In this document: positions 25,001 through 37,000 of the stretch, piece by piece
Position numbering within the stretch: position 1 is the stretch's first letter
Layout of the letters: the number at the start of each line of letters is the position of its first letter
Origin: Nereocystis luetkeana
Taxonomy: Eukaryota > Sar > Phaeophyceae > Laminariales > Laminariaceae
Assembly (NCBI GenBank): GCA_031213475.1
Contig: JARUPZ010000007.1
Span: forward strand, 5,079,586-5,143,585
Direction of reading: 5' to 3'
Length of the DNA stretch: 64,000 nt
The notes under the pieces: generated by a model
The model's database searches: none
The model's input: the letters and a program-made list of their open reading frames with translations, nothing else
Told to the model about the DNA's origin: nothing
Position numbers and translations under genes: made by a program

Positions 25001-28000
25001 GTGGGTGCTGAGGGCGGGGGCGTTTCTCTCGGGACGGGGCTGGCTGCGGGCGTGACTGGAGCTGTCGGTGCTGCCGCGGTCGGTCTTTGCTTGTCGGGCA
25101 AGGGTGACAAGCCGGAAGGGGAGGTACGCCCGTTCTTGTGTGTGATCGATTGTCGTATCGGTTACAGAGGTAAAAGTGTGGAGAATGTGTTGGCAATGGT
25201 AACTGTAAACACTTGTGTCTTTTGATAAAACAAAAAGACTCGTACGTACAACACCATGTTTCGACGATCTCTCAATAGGTTTTGTTCGTACTGTTGTTGG
25301 CTTGTATGTCGTATATTTGTGGTCGAAATGTCCTCGTTGTTTCTTGCTCCAACACCGTTTCTGTTACTATCGTTTATACGTTTCGTTGTTTAATTAAAAA
25401 AAAACATTTTGTTTCACACCATTTCTCTTGTTTCTGGAATTGTCGGCCATGCCAATTTCAGACCCCGGATGCGAATGTCTCGGTGCCCGAGATCAGCGAG
25501 TCGCTGCCTTTGGTGGGCCTCGCTGTTGCCTCGATGGACGTGGATGCGTCTCTCTCGTCCGCCTCCGGTGACCTGCCTGGTGGGTGTTCATCGTTAGGCT
25601 TCTAGTGTTTTTTTCTCGCTTTGTATTGTTATGCGTCGCCTCTTGGGTATCGCGGAACGTTTGCCATGCTCGTGTATGAAACTTGGGCTGTATCTGCTAT
25701 ACGGACGTGGGGCTGAATTCTGTGCTCGCGCCTGGACATAGTTGTTGATCGTGTATACTTTGTATATCTGTATCTGCTATAAATAACACGGACTTTTACT
25801 CGCACTTCGTGTATCGATCGATTGATTGATTGCGTGCTTGCACCTCATGCGTGTCGGTCCTACAGAAATGACTGGCTAACACATGACCGATACGACCGCT
25901 TGCCACGTGGTGTTCCCCAGGTATTGGCGATGGTCTCGATGCGTCGGTCGACATGCCTTCTCTCTGCGTTCACATGCAATCTGGTGTCGTGGACGTGCCG
26001 TCTGCGGACTTGTCCGGCCAGCGTACTGACATGCCGTCTGTTGGCGTTGAGATCTGCGTCGATCTGCCGTTCGGTGATATGGAGCTGACCGGGCCGGACG
26101 TGGGTGCTGAGGGCGGGGGCGTTTCTCTCGGGACGGGGCTGGCTGCGGGCGTGACTGGAGCTGTCGGTGCTGCCGCGGTCGGTCTTTGCTTGTCGGGCAA
26201 GGGTGACAAGCCGGAAGGGGAGGTACGCCCGTTCTTGTGTGTGATCGATTGTCGTATCGGTTACAGAGGTAAAAGTGTGGAGAATGTGTTGGCGATGGTA
26301 ACTGTGAACACTTGTGCCTTTTGATGAAACCAAAAGACTCGTACGTACAACACCATGTTTCGACGATCTCTCAATAGGTTTTGTACGTACTGTTGTTGGC
26401 TTGTATGCCGTTTTTTTGTGGTCAAAATGTCCTCGTTGTTTCTTGCTCCAACACCGTTTCTGTTACTATCGTTTATAGGTTTTGTTGTTTATTAATTTGT
26501 TTTTCATTTTGTTTCACACCATTTCTCTTGTTTCTGGAATTATCGACCATGCCAATTTCAGATCCCGGATGCGAATGTCTCGGTGCCCAAGATCAGCGAG
26601 TCGCTGCCTTTGGTGGGCCTCGCTGTTGCCTCGGTAGACGTGGATGCGTCTCTCTCGTCCGCCTCGGGTGACTCGCCTGGTGAGTGTTCATCGTTAGGCT
26701 TCGAGTGTTTTTTTCTCGCTTTGTATTGTTATGCGTCGCCTCTTGGGTATCGCGGAACACTTGTGATGCTCGTGTATGAAGCTTGTGCTGCATCTGCTTT
26801 ACGGACGTGGGGCTGTATTCTGTGCTTTAGACGTCTTTATCTGATGTAGTAAGGACTTTTACTCGCACTTCGTGGATCAATAGATTGATTGCATGCTTGC
26901 ACGTCATGCGTGTCGGTCCTACAGAAATGACTGGCTAACTCATGACCGATACGACCGTTCGCCACGTGGTGTTCCCTAGGTATTGGCGATGGTCTCGATG
27001 CGTCGGTCGACGTGCCTTCTCTCTCCGTTCACATGCAACCTGGTTTCGTGGACGTGCCGTCTGCGGACTTGTCCGGCCAGCGTACTGACATGCCGTCTGT
27101 TGGCGTTGAGATCTGCGTCGATCTGCCGTTCGGTGATGTGGAGCTGACCGGGCCGGATGTGGATGCTGAGGGCGGGGGCGTTTCTCTCGGGACGGGGCTG
27201 GCTGCGGTCGTGACTGGAGCCGTCGGTGCTGCCGCGGTCGGTCTTTGCTTGTCGGGCAAGGGTGACAAGCCGGAAGGGGAGGTACGCCCGTTCTTGTGTG
27301 TGCTCGATTGTTGCATCGGTTACAGAGGTAAAAGTGTGGAGAATGTGTTGGCAATGGTAACTGTAAACACTTGTGTCTTCTGATAAAACAAAAAGACTCG
27401 TACGTACAACACCATGTTTCGACGATCTCTCAATAGGTTTTGTTCGTACTGTTGTTGGCTTGTATGTCGTATATTTGTGGTCAAAATGTCCTCGTTGTTT
27501 CTTGCTCCAACACCGTTTCTGTTGATATCGTTTATAAGTTTCGTTGTTTAATTAGTGTTTTCATTTTGTTTCACACCATTTCTCTTGTTTCTGGAATTGT
27601 CGACTATCCCAATTTCAGGTCCCCAATGCGAATGTCTCGGTGCCCGAGATCAGCGAGCGGCTGCCTTTGTTGGGCCTCGCTGTTGCCTCGGTGGACGTGG
27701 ACGCGTCTCTCTCGTCCGCCTCCGGTGACCTGCCTGGTGGGTGTTCATCGTTAGGCTTCGAGTGTTTTTTTCTCGCTTTGTATTGTTATGCGTCGCCTCT
27801 TGGGTATCGCGGAACGTTTGCCATGCTCGTGTATGAAACTTGTGCTGTATCTGCTATACGGACGTGGGGCTGTATTCTGTGCTCGCGCCTGGACATAGTT
27901 GATGATCGTGTATACTTTGTACTTGTGTATCTGCTTTAAATAACACGGACTTTTACTCGCACTTCGTGTATCGATCGATTGATTGATTGCGTGCTTGCAC

Positions 28001-31000
28001 CTCATGCGTGTCGGTCCTACAGAAATGACTGGCTAACACATGGCCGATACGACCGCTTGCCACGTGGTGTTCCCCAGGTATTGGCGATGGTCTCGATGCG
28101 TCGGTCGACATGCCTTCTCTCTCCGTTCACATGCAATCTGGTGTCGTGGACGTGCCGTCTGCGGACTTGTCCGGCCAGCGTACTGACATGCCGTCTGTTG
28201 GCGTTGAGATCTGCGTCGATCTGCCGTTCGGTGATGTCGAGCTGACCGGGCCGGACGTGGGTGCTGAGGGCGGGGGCGTTTCTCTCGGGACGGGGCTGGC
28301 TGCGGGCGTGACTGGAGCTGTCGGTGCTGCCGCGGTCGGTCTTTGCTTGTCGGGCAAGGGTGACAAGCCGGAAGGGGAGGTACGCCCGTTCTTGTGTGTG
28401 ATCGATTGTTGTATCGGTTACAGAGGTAAAAGTGTGGAGAATGTGTTGGCAATGGTAACTGTAAACACCTGTGTCTTTTGATAAAACAAAGAGACTCGTA
28501 CGTACAACACCATGTTTCGACGATCTCTCAATAGGTTTTGTTCGTACTGTTGTTGGCTTGTATGTCGTATATTTGTGGTCGAAATGTCCTCGTTGTTTCT
28601 TGCTCCAACACTGTTTCTGTTACTATCGTTTATAGGTTTTGTTGTTTGATTAGTTTTTTCATTTTGTTTCACACCATTTCTCTTGTTTCTGGAATTGTCG
28701 ACTATGCCAATTTCAGATCCCGGATGCGAATGTCTCGGTGCCCAAGATCAGCGAGTCGCTGCCTTTGGTGGGCCTCGCTGTTGCCTCGGTAGACGTGGAT
28801 ACGTCTCTCTCGTCCGCCTCCGGTGACCTGCCTGGTGGGTGTTCATCGTTAGGCTTCGAGTGTTTATTCTCGATTTGTATTGTTATGCGTCGCCTCTTGG
28901 GTATCGCGGAACGTTTGCCATGCTCGTGTATGAAACTTGTGCTGTATCTGCTTTACGGACGTGGGGCTGTATTCGGTGCTTTAGACGTCTTAATCTGATA
29001 TAACACGGACTTTTACTCGCACTTCGTGGATCAATAGATTGATTGAATGCGTGCTTGCACCTCATGCGTGTCGGTCCTACTGAACTGACTGGCTAACTCA
29101 TGACCGATACGACCGTTCGCCACGTGGTGTTCCCCAGGTATTGGCGATGGTCTCGATGCGTCGGTCGACATGCCTTCTCTCTGCGTTCACATGCAATCTA
29201 GGGTCGTGGACGTGCCGTCTGCGGACTTGTCCGGCCAGCGTACTGACATGCCGTCTGTTGGCGTTGAGATCTGCGTCGATCTGCCGGTCGGTGATGTGGA
29301 GCTGACCGGCCTGGACGTGGGTGCTGAGGGCGGGGGCGTTTCTCTCGGGACGGGGCTGGCTGCTGGCGTTATTGGAGCTGTCGGTGCTGCCGCGGTCGGT
29401 CTTTGCTTGTCGGGCAAGGGTGACAAGCCGGAAGGGGAGGTACGCCCGTTCTTGTCTGTGATCGATTGTTGCATCGGTTACAGAGGTAAAAGTGTGAAGA
29501 ATGTGTTGGCAATGGTAACTGTAAACACTTGTGTCTTTTGATAAAACAAAGAGACTCGTACGTACAACACCATGTTTCGACGATCTCTCAATAGGTTTTG
29601 TTCGTACTGTTGTTGGCTTGTATGTCGTATATTTGTGGTCAAAATTTCCTCGTTGTTTCTTGCTCCAACACCGTTTCTGTTTCTATCGTTTATAGGTCTT
29701 GTTGTTTAATAATTTGTTTTTCATTTTGTTTCACACCATTTCTCTTGTTTCTGGAATTGTCGACTATGCCAATTTCAGATCCCGGATGCGAATGTCTCGG
29801 TGCCCAAGATCAGCGAGTCGCTGCCTTTGGTGGGCCTCGTTGTTGCTTCGGTGGACGTGGATGCGTCTCTCTCGTCCGCCTTAGGTGACCTGCCTGGTGG
29901 GTGTTCATCGTTAGGCTTCGAGTGTTTTTTTCTCGCTTTGTATTGTTATGCGTCGCCTCTTGGGTATCGCGGAACACTTGTGATGCTCGTGTATGAAACT
30001 TGTGCTGTATCTGCTATACGGACGTGGGGCTGTATTCGGTGCTTTAGACGTCTTAATCTGATATAGTACGGACTTTTACTCGCACTTCGTGGATAAATTA
30101 ATTGATTGATTGCGTGCTTGCACGCAATGCGTGTCGGTCCTACAGAAATGACTGGCTAACTCATGTCCGATACGACCGTTCGCCACGTGGTGTTCCCCAG
30201 GTATTGGCGATGGTCTCGATGCGTCGGTCGACGTGCCTTCTCTCTCCGTTCACATGCAATCTGGTGTCGTGGACGTGCCGTCTGCGGACTTGTCCGGCCA
30301 GCGTACTGACATGCCGTCGGTTGGCGTTGAGATCTGCGTCGATCTGCCGGTCGGTGATGTGGAGCTGACCGGGACGGACGTGGGTGCTGAGGGCGGGGGC
30401 GTTTCTCTCGGGACGGGGCTGGCTGCGGGCGTGACTGGAGCTGTCGGTGCTGCCGCGGTCGGTCTTTGCTTGTCGGGCAAGGGTGACAAGCCGGAAGGGG
30501 AGGTACGTCCGTTCTTGTCTGTGATCGATTGTTGTATCGGTTATAGAGGTAAAAGTGTGGAGAACGTGTTGGCAATGGTAACTGTAAACACTTGTGTCTT
30601 CTGATAAAACAAAGAGACTCGTACGTACAACACCATGTTTCGACGATCTCTCAATAGGTTTTGTTCGTACTGTTGTTGGCTTGTATGTCGTATATTTGTG
30701 GTCGAAATGTCCTCGTTGTTTCTTGCTCCAACACCGTTTCTGTTACTATCGTTTATACGTTTCGTTGTTTAATTAAAAAAAAACATTTTGTTTCACACCA
30801 TTTCTCTTGTTTCTGGAATTGTCGGCCATGCCAATTTCAGACCCCGGATGCGAATGTCTCGGTGCCCGAGATCAGCGAGTCGCTGCCTTTGGTGGGCCTC
30901 GCTGTTGCCTCGATGGACGTGGATGCGTCTCTCTCGTCCGCCTCCGGTGACCTGCCTGGTGGGTGTTCATCGTTAGGCTTCTAGTGTTTTTTTCTCGCTT

Positions 31001-34000
31001 TGTATTGTTATGCGTCGCCTCTTGGGTATCGCGGAACGTTTGCCATGCTCGTGTATGAAACTTGGGCTGTATCTGCTATACGGACGTGGGGCTGAATTCT
31101 GTGCTCGCGCCTGGACATAGTTGTTGATCGTGTATACTTTGTATATCTGTATCTGCTATAAATAACACGGACTTTTACTCGCACTTCGTGTATCGATCGA
31201 TTGATTGATTGCGTGCTTGCACCTCATGCGTGTCGGTCCTACAGAAATGACTGGCTAACACATGACCGATACGACCGCTTGCCACGTGGTGTTCCCCAGG
31301 TATTGGCGATGGTCTCGATGCGTCGGTCGACATGCCTTCTCTCTGCGTTCACATGCAATCTGGTGTCGTGGACGTGCCGTCTGCGGACTTGTCCGGCCAG
31401 CGTACTGACATGCCGTCTGTTGGCGTTGAGATCTGCGTCGATCTGCCGTTCGGTGATATGGAGCTGACCGGGCCGGACGTGGGTGCTGAGGGCGGGGGCG
31501 TTTCTCTCGGGACGGGGCTGGCTGCGGGCGTGACTGGAGCTGTCGGTGCTGCCGCGGTCGGTCTTTGCTTGTCGGGCAAGGGTGACAAGCCGGAAGGGGA
31601 GGTACGCCCGTTCTTGTGTGTGATCGATTGTTGTATCGGTTACAGAGGTAAAAGTGTGGAGAATGTGTTGGCAATGGTAACTGTAAACACCTGTGTCTTT
31701 TGATAAAACAAAGAGACTCGTACGTACAACACCATGTTTCGACGATCTCTCAATAGGTTTTGTTCGTACTGTTGTTGGCGTGTATATCGTTTTTTTGTGG
31801 TCGAAATTCCTTGTTGTTTCTTGCTCCAACACTGTGTCAGTCAGCATCGTTGGGAGGCCTTGTTATTTTTATTTTTTTTGTACTTTTGTTTCACACCATT
31901 TCTCTTGTTTCTGGAATCGTCGACTATGCCATTTTCAGATCCCGTATGCCAGTGTGTCGGTGCCCAAGATCATCGGGTCGCTGCCTCAGGTGTCTGGGGA
32001 CGAATCAGTGCCTTCTGTAGGCGGCAGCTTGGATGTGGGCGTCGCTGTTGCCTCGGTAGACGTGAACGCGTCTCTCCCGTCCGCCTCCGGTAACCTGTCT
32101 GGTGAGTGCAAATCGTTAGGTGTTGAGTGTTTTTTTCTCGCTTTGTATTGTTGTGCGTCGCCTGTTGGGTATCACGGCGCGTTTGTGATGCTCCTGTACG
32201 AATCTTGTGTTATACCTGGTATCTGCTTTACGGACGCGGGCCTGTACTCGGTGCTCGCTCCTAGATATATTTGATGATCGTGTATACCTGTACTTCTGTA
32301 TCTGCTACGAGGTATAAAATACGCGGCCTTGTACTCGCACTTCGTGTATCGATCGATTGATTGATTGCGTGTTTGCACTTCGTGTGTATCGACCCTACAG
32401 AAGTGACTAGCTGGCACATGACCGATGCGACCGCTTGCCACGTGGTGTTCCCCAGGTGGTGGTCGTGGGCTCGATGCGTCGGTCGACATGCCTTATGTCT
32501 CTGGGGACATGCCGTCTGGATCCGTTGACCTGCCGTCTGTGGACCCGTCCGCGAAGGGATCTCTCATGCCGTCTGTTGGCGGTGAGATCTGCAGCGAGCT
32601 GGCGCCCAGTGCTGTGGATCTGACTGGGCCGGACTCGGGAGTTGTGGTCGGGGGCGTTTCTCTTGGGTCGGGACTGGCTGCGGGCGTGACTGCGGCTGTC
32701 GGTGCAGCCGCGGTCGGTCTTTGCTTGTCGGGCAAAGATAACGAGCCAGAAGGGGAGGTGCGTCCGTTCTTGCGTATGATTGTTTGTTGCATCGGTTTCA
32801 GAGGTAAACGTTTGGAGAATGTGTTGGCAATGGTGACTGTAAGCACTTGTGTCTCTTGAAAGACTAAAATGACTCGTACGTAAAACACAATTGTGCGACG
32901 ATATCTCAATAGGTTTGGTACGTACTGTTGTTGGCTTGTATATCGTTTCTTTGTGGTCGAAATTTCCTCGTTGATTTTTGCTCCGACACCGTTTCAGTCT
33001 TAATCTGTTTTAAGCCTTGTCGTTGTTATTTTTTCATTGCATATTTGTTTATACCATTTTTCTTGTTTCTGGAATTGTCGACTATGCCTATTTCAGATCC
33101 CGGAGGCTAGCGCTTCTGTGCCCGAGATGAGCGGTTCGCTGCCTGAGGTGTCTGGGGACGTTTCAGTGCCTTCTGCAGACGGCGGCTTGGATGTGGGCGT
33201 CGCTGTTCCCTCAGTAGACTTGAACGCGTCTCTCCCGTCCGCCTCCGGTGGCCTGTCTGGCGAGTGCAAATCGTTAGGTTTTGAGCGTTTTTTTCTCGGT
33301 TTGTTTTGTTGTGCGTCTCCTATTGAGTATCGCGGAGCGTTTGTGATGATCGTGTATGAAACTTGTGCTGTATCTGCTTTACGGACGCGGGCCTGTACTC
33401 TGTGCTCGCAGCGGGACATATTTGATGATCGTGTATACTTTGTACTTCTGTATCTGCTTAAAAGCACGCGGGCTTGTACTCGCGCTTCTTGTGTCGATCG
33501 ATTGATTGATTGCGTGCTTGCTTGCACCTCGTGTGTATCGATTTAGCGGAAGTGACTGGCTAACACATAACCGATACGACCGAACCGCTTGCCACGTGGT
33601 GTTCCCCAGGTGTTGGGTATGGCCTCGATGCGTCGGTCGACATGCCTTGTGTCTCCGTTGACATGCAATCTGGTTTCGTTGGCCTGCTGTTTGTGGGCCC
33701 GTCCGGGAAGGACTATCGCAAACGGTCTGTTAGCGGTGAGATCTGCGGCGATCTGCCATCCGGTGCTGTGGAGCTCACTGGACCGGACGTGAGTGTTGAG
33801 GGCGGCGGCGTTTCTCTCGGGGCGGGACTGGCTGCGGGCGTGACTGGAGCTGTCGGTGCCGCCGCGGTCGGTCTTGGATTGCCGGGCAGGGATAACGAGC
33901 CGGAAGGGGAGGTGCGTCCGTTCTTGTGTGTGATTGATTGTTGTATCGGTTTCAGAGGTAAATCTTCGGGGAATGTGTCGGCAATGGTGACTGTAAATAC

Positions 34001-37000
34001 TTCTCTATTTTATTGTAGTGAGGTTTCTGCTTATAAACTTCGCGGAGAGTGCTGGGCCAAGTGCATACCAGTTCTAGACTATACCAATAGAGTTTTTTTT
34101 AAAGGTGGTACGTTGTTTGTTGATACTATCCTCTCTCAAATCCATGCGGTTACAGAGATAGGATTGTGAAATCTACTGCCTGTGCACACTACCTGTCCTC
34201 GTATACATTGTGTGTTGTGCGCTGATAGGGTTTTGCTGAGAGCGCTGCCTTCGCCTGGTGCAAATCCGAATTACTGCACTCGTTTTTCGGCGTTCTCAGG
34301 TTTGGTGTTTGTATTCGCTAATTCATATGTATGCGTCCCTTGTCCACGATCGCGTTGCCAGGTGCCGGACGTGAACCTGACTGATCCGGACGTCTGCCTG
34401 TCTGCTCCTGTCATGCCGTCGGGAGATGTGGATGTTGGCCTGTCGGCACCTGACATACTGTCGGGTGACGTTGACGCTAGCGTGTCTGTTCCTAACATGG
34501 CGTTTGTAGATGTCAAGACGCCCAAGAAGGGCTTATTCGGCAACTTCCTCAGCAAGAAATCAAGCAAGACTGGCAGTGACGTGAGTGACTCGCTTCAGCC
34601 GCGTCTGTCGTCCCGGATGTTGTCAAACGGTCTGGGGCGGAATAATCCGTTTACGGTTGTAATATGAGCTCCGGTACTGATCACCCTTTTCTGACATCTC
34701 GTTTAACCCCTTTATGACGACACTCATGTGTGGGGGGGGCATTACTTGAAACGCGGAACGGATCACGATCTAAATCTACTGTACTGTAGGTCACAACCTC
34801 CCGTTCAGAGGTATTCGGCAGGATCTGTATAGTTCAGATCTAGTCCAAGAAACAGGTCGTGTGCAGATCATGCAGACTGTATGGCTCACACCGTGCAACG
34901 TGGCCTAGACGATACCATTCAGGAATTCATTTTGTCTGATTGACCTACCAGGTAGAGTAGATCGTCGATTGGGAATCGATTATCTGTCCGAGGTGTTCCA
35001 ACAACTTGGAATTAGTCGGGGATACTATTTGCAGCCGTACAAGGGTTTACCACTCGGGGCGTGAATACAAGGAACGCATGGTCTTCAACTTAAGGGTCTA
35101 AGCGGACCTTATATCTTGGCCCAGAGTGATATGTTTCGCTTGATACAACGAAGAGTTCGTTCCTTACTCTCTCGTGCGATACGTACATAAGTTGTCGTTA
35201 TCTTGGATCGGAATCCCGCGTTGGTTTGAACGAACATTGTTGAAGTTTGCATCGTTGTTTTTTATTATGTGCCATTATTTTTCGCAGATGCCGGAGGCTA
35301 GCGCTTCTGTGCCCGAGATGAGCGGATCGCTGCCTGACGTGTCTGGGGACGTTTCAGTGCCTTCTGTAGACGGCGGCTTGGATGTGATCGTCGCTGCGCC
35401 TTCGACAGACGTGGATGCGTCTCTCCCGTCCCCCTCCGGTGACCTGCCCGGTGAGCGCAAATCGTTAGGTTTCGAGTGTATTTATCTCGATTAGGTTTGC
35501 TATGCGTTGCCTATTGGGTTTCGCGGGGCATTTGAGATGCTCGTGTATGAAACCTGTCCCGTATCTGCTTTACGGACGCGGGCCTATACTCTGCGTTTGC
35601 ACCTGGACATAGTTCATGATCGTGTATACTTTGTACTTCTGTATCTGCTGTCAAAAGCACGAGCTTGTACTCACACTTCATGTATCGATCGATTGATTCA
35701 TTGCGGACTCGCACCTTGCGTGTATCGATTCTAGAGAAGTGACTGGCTAACAGATGACCGATACGACCACTTGCCACGTGGCGTTCCCCAGGTGTTGGGG
35801 GTGGCCTCGATGCGTCGGTCGGCATGCCGTCTGGCTTGGTTGACCTGCCGTCTTTGGACTTGTCCGGCAAGGGTCCTGGCATGCCGCCTGTTGGCGGTGA
35901 GATCTGCTGCGATCTGCCGTCCGGTGATGTGGGGCTGACCGGGCCGGACGTTGGTGTTGAAGACGGTGGCGTTTCTCTCGGGACGGGACTGGCTGCGAGC
36001 GTGACAGCGACTGTCGGTGCTGCCGCGGGCGGCCTTTGCCTGTCGGGCAAGGCTGACAAGCCGGGAGGGAAGGTACGTGCGTTGGCGGTGTTTTGTTTTT
36101 TCGTTTGGGCTACGGTTCTAGACTCGTGGAGCATACGGGTACTGCTGTAGGTCGTGCTACGCAGTGACCAGTCCCGTGTTTGCTGCGCCAGGCGCATGCA
36201 TACCTATCTTTTTGTTTCTTCTACGTGCGAACCTTTCGTGATTTGGTTTTGATTCCTCGCTATTGGTCTGTGCTCTCGTAAATCAAAACCATATTCCTCC
36301 TAGAACCCGTACTCACGACGGTCGTCGTTGTTGTAGTTGCCAGGACCCGGACGTCAGCCTGTCTGCTCCTGACATTACGTCGGGAGATGTGGAAGTTAGC
36401 TTGTCTGAGCGTGGGATTACGTCGAGTGACGTGGACGCTAGCGTGTCTGTCCCTGACATGCCGGATTTGCTTTTATTAAAGACACCCCAGTTTAGAGAGC
36501 GAAACTTCAATCGAAACTCATGTTTTACGAGCCTGGTGGGAGGGATACTACGATCACGCGCGTGCCACACACGATTAAGGCCAAGAAACCTGGACCCAGC
36601 AGACGCTTGTCGTCAATGCCATCCTTGCTCGATTTCTTCCTGAGCTTACCGAACACTTGTTTTTTGGCGTTAATCGTGTGTGACACGCGCGAAATCGTAG
36701 TATCCCACTCAGCTCGTAAAACATGAGTTTCGCTTGAAGTTTCGCTCTCTTAGCTGAGGTGTCTTTAAAAAACGCAAAAAACTCGTACGTAAACCTCAAT
36801 TTTGCGGCACTTTCTATATATGCTTTCCGCGTACTGCTGTTGCCTTGTATACCGTTTCTTTTTGGTCAAAGTTCCTTGTTGTTTCTTGCTCCAATGCCCT
36901 TCCAGTCAGGCCTTGTCGTTTTATTTCTATTTGTTTACTTTTTTGTTGTTTCTGGAATTGTCGACCATACCAATCTCAGATGCCGGATGCCAGTGTCTCG

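Larger units (their letters stand above)
10346..31601 (+). repeat. Tandem array of 20 two-exon cassettes (B + A)
   Basis: Successive A-exon starts are spaced 1098, 1060, 1100, 1063, 1099, 1099, 1059, 1098, 1060, 1100, 1060, 1063, 1099, 1099, 1059, 1098, 1060, 1063 and 1099 bp. The two length classes come from a ~40 bp difference in the intron between B and A. Long units carry CTCGCGCCTGGACATAG...; short units carry TTTAGACGTCTT. Introns are as conserved as exons. Higher-order blocks start at B1, B8 and B16 and are offset by 7,578 and 8,638 bp. By sequence type the order is 1-2-3-4-5-6-7 / 1-2'-3-4-3'-5-6-7 / 1-2'-3-5-7'. This is the pattern expected from unequal exchange. Confidence 0.95.

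Noticed and set aside
10346..31601. CRISPR array or bacterial repeat locus
   Set aside because: Repeats are about 1.1 kb, coding and intron-bearing; no short direct repeats with unique spacers.
10719..31674. Repeated 139-residue minus-strand open frames (MPTHSPHFYL... type) in every array unit
   Set aside because: They overlap the A exon and both its introns, repeat because the DNA repeats, and run antisense through the splice sites. Plus-strand phases explain the locus better.
10796..31703. 123-residue plus-strand open frames ending KPEGEVRPFLCVIDCCIGYR...
   Set aside because: The first 91 residues are the A exon. The remainder is read-through of a conserved donor GTACGC into the intron, where the frame stays open by chance and is then copied in every unit.
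31239..31847. 202-residue minus-strand open frame
   Set aside because: Antisense to cassette 20 and the next intron; homologous frames in sister units are broken.
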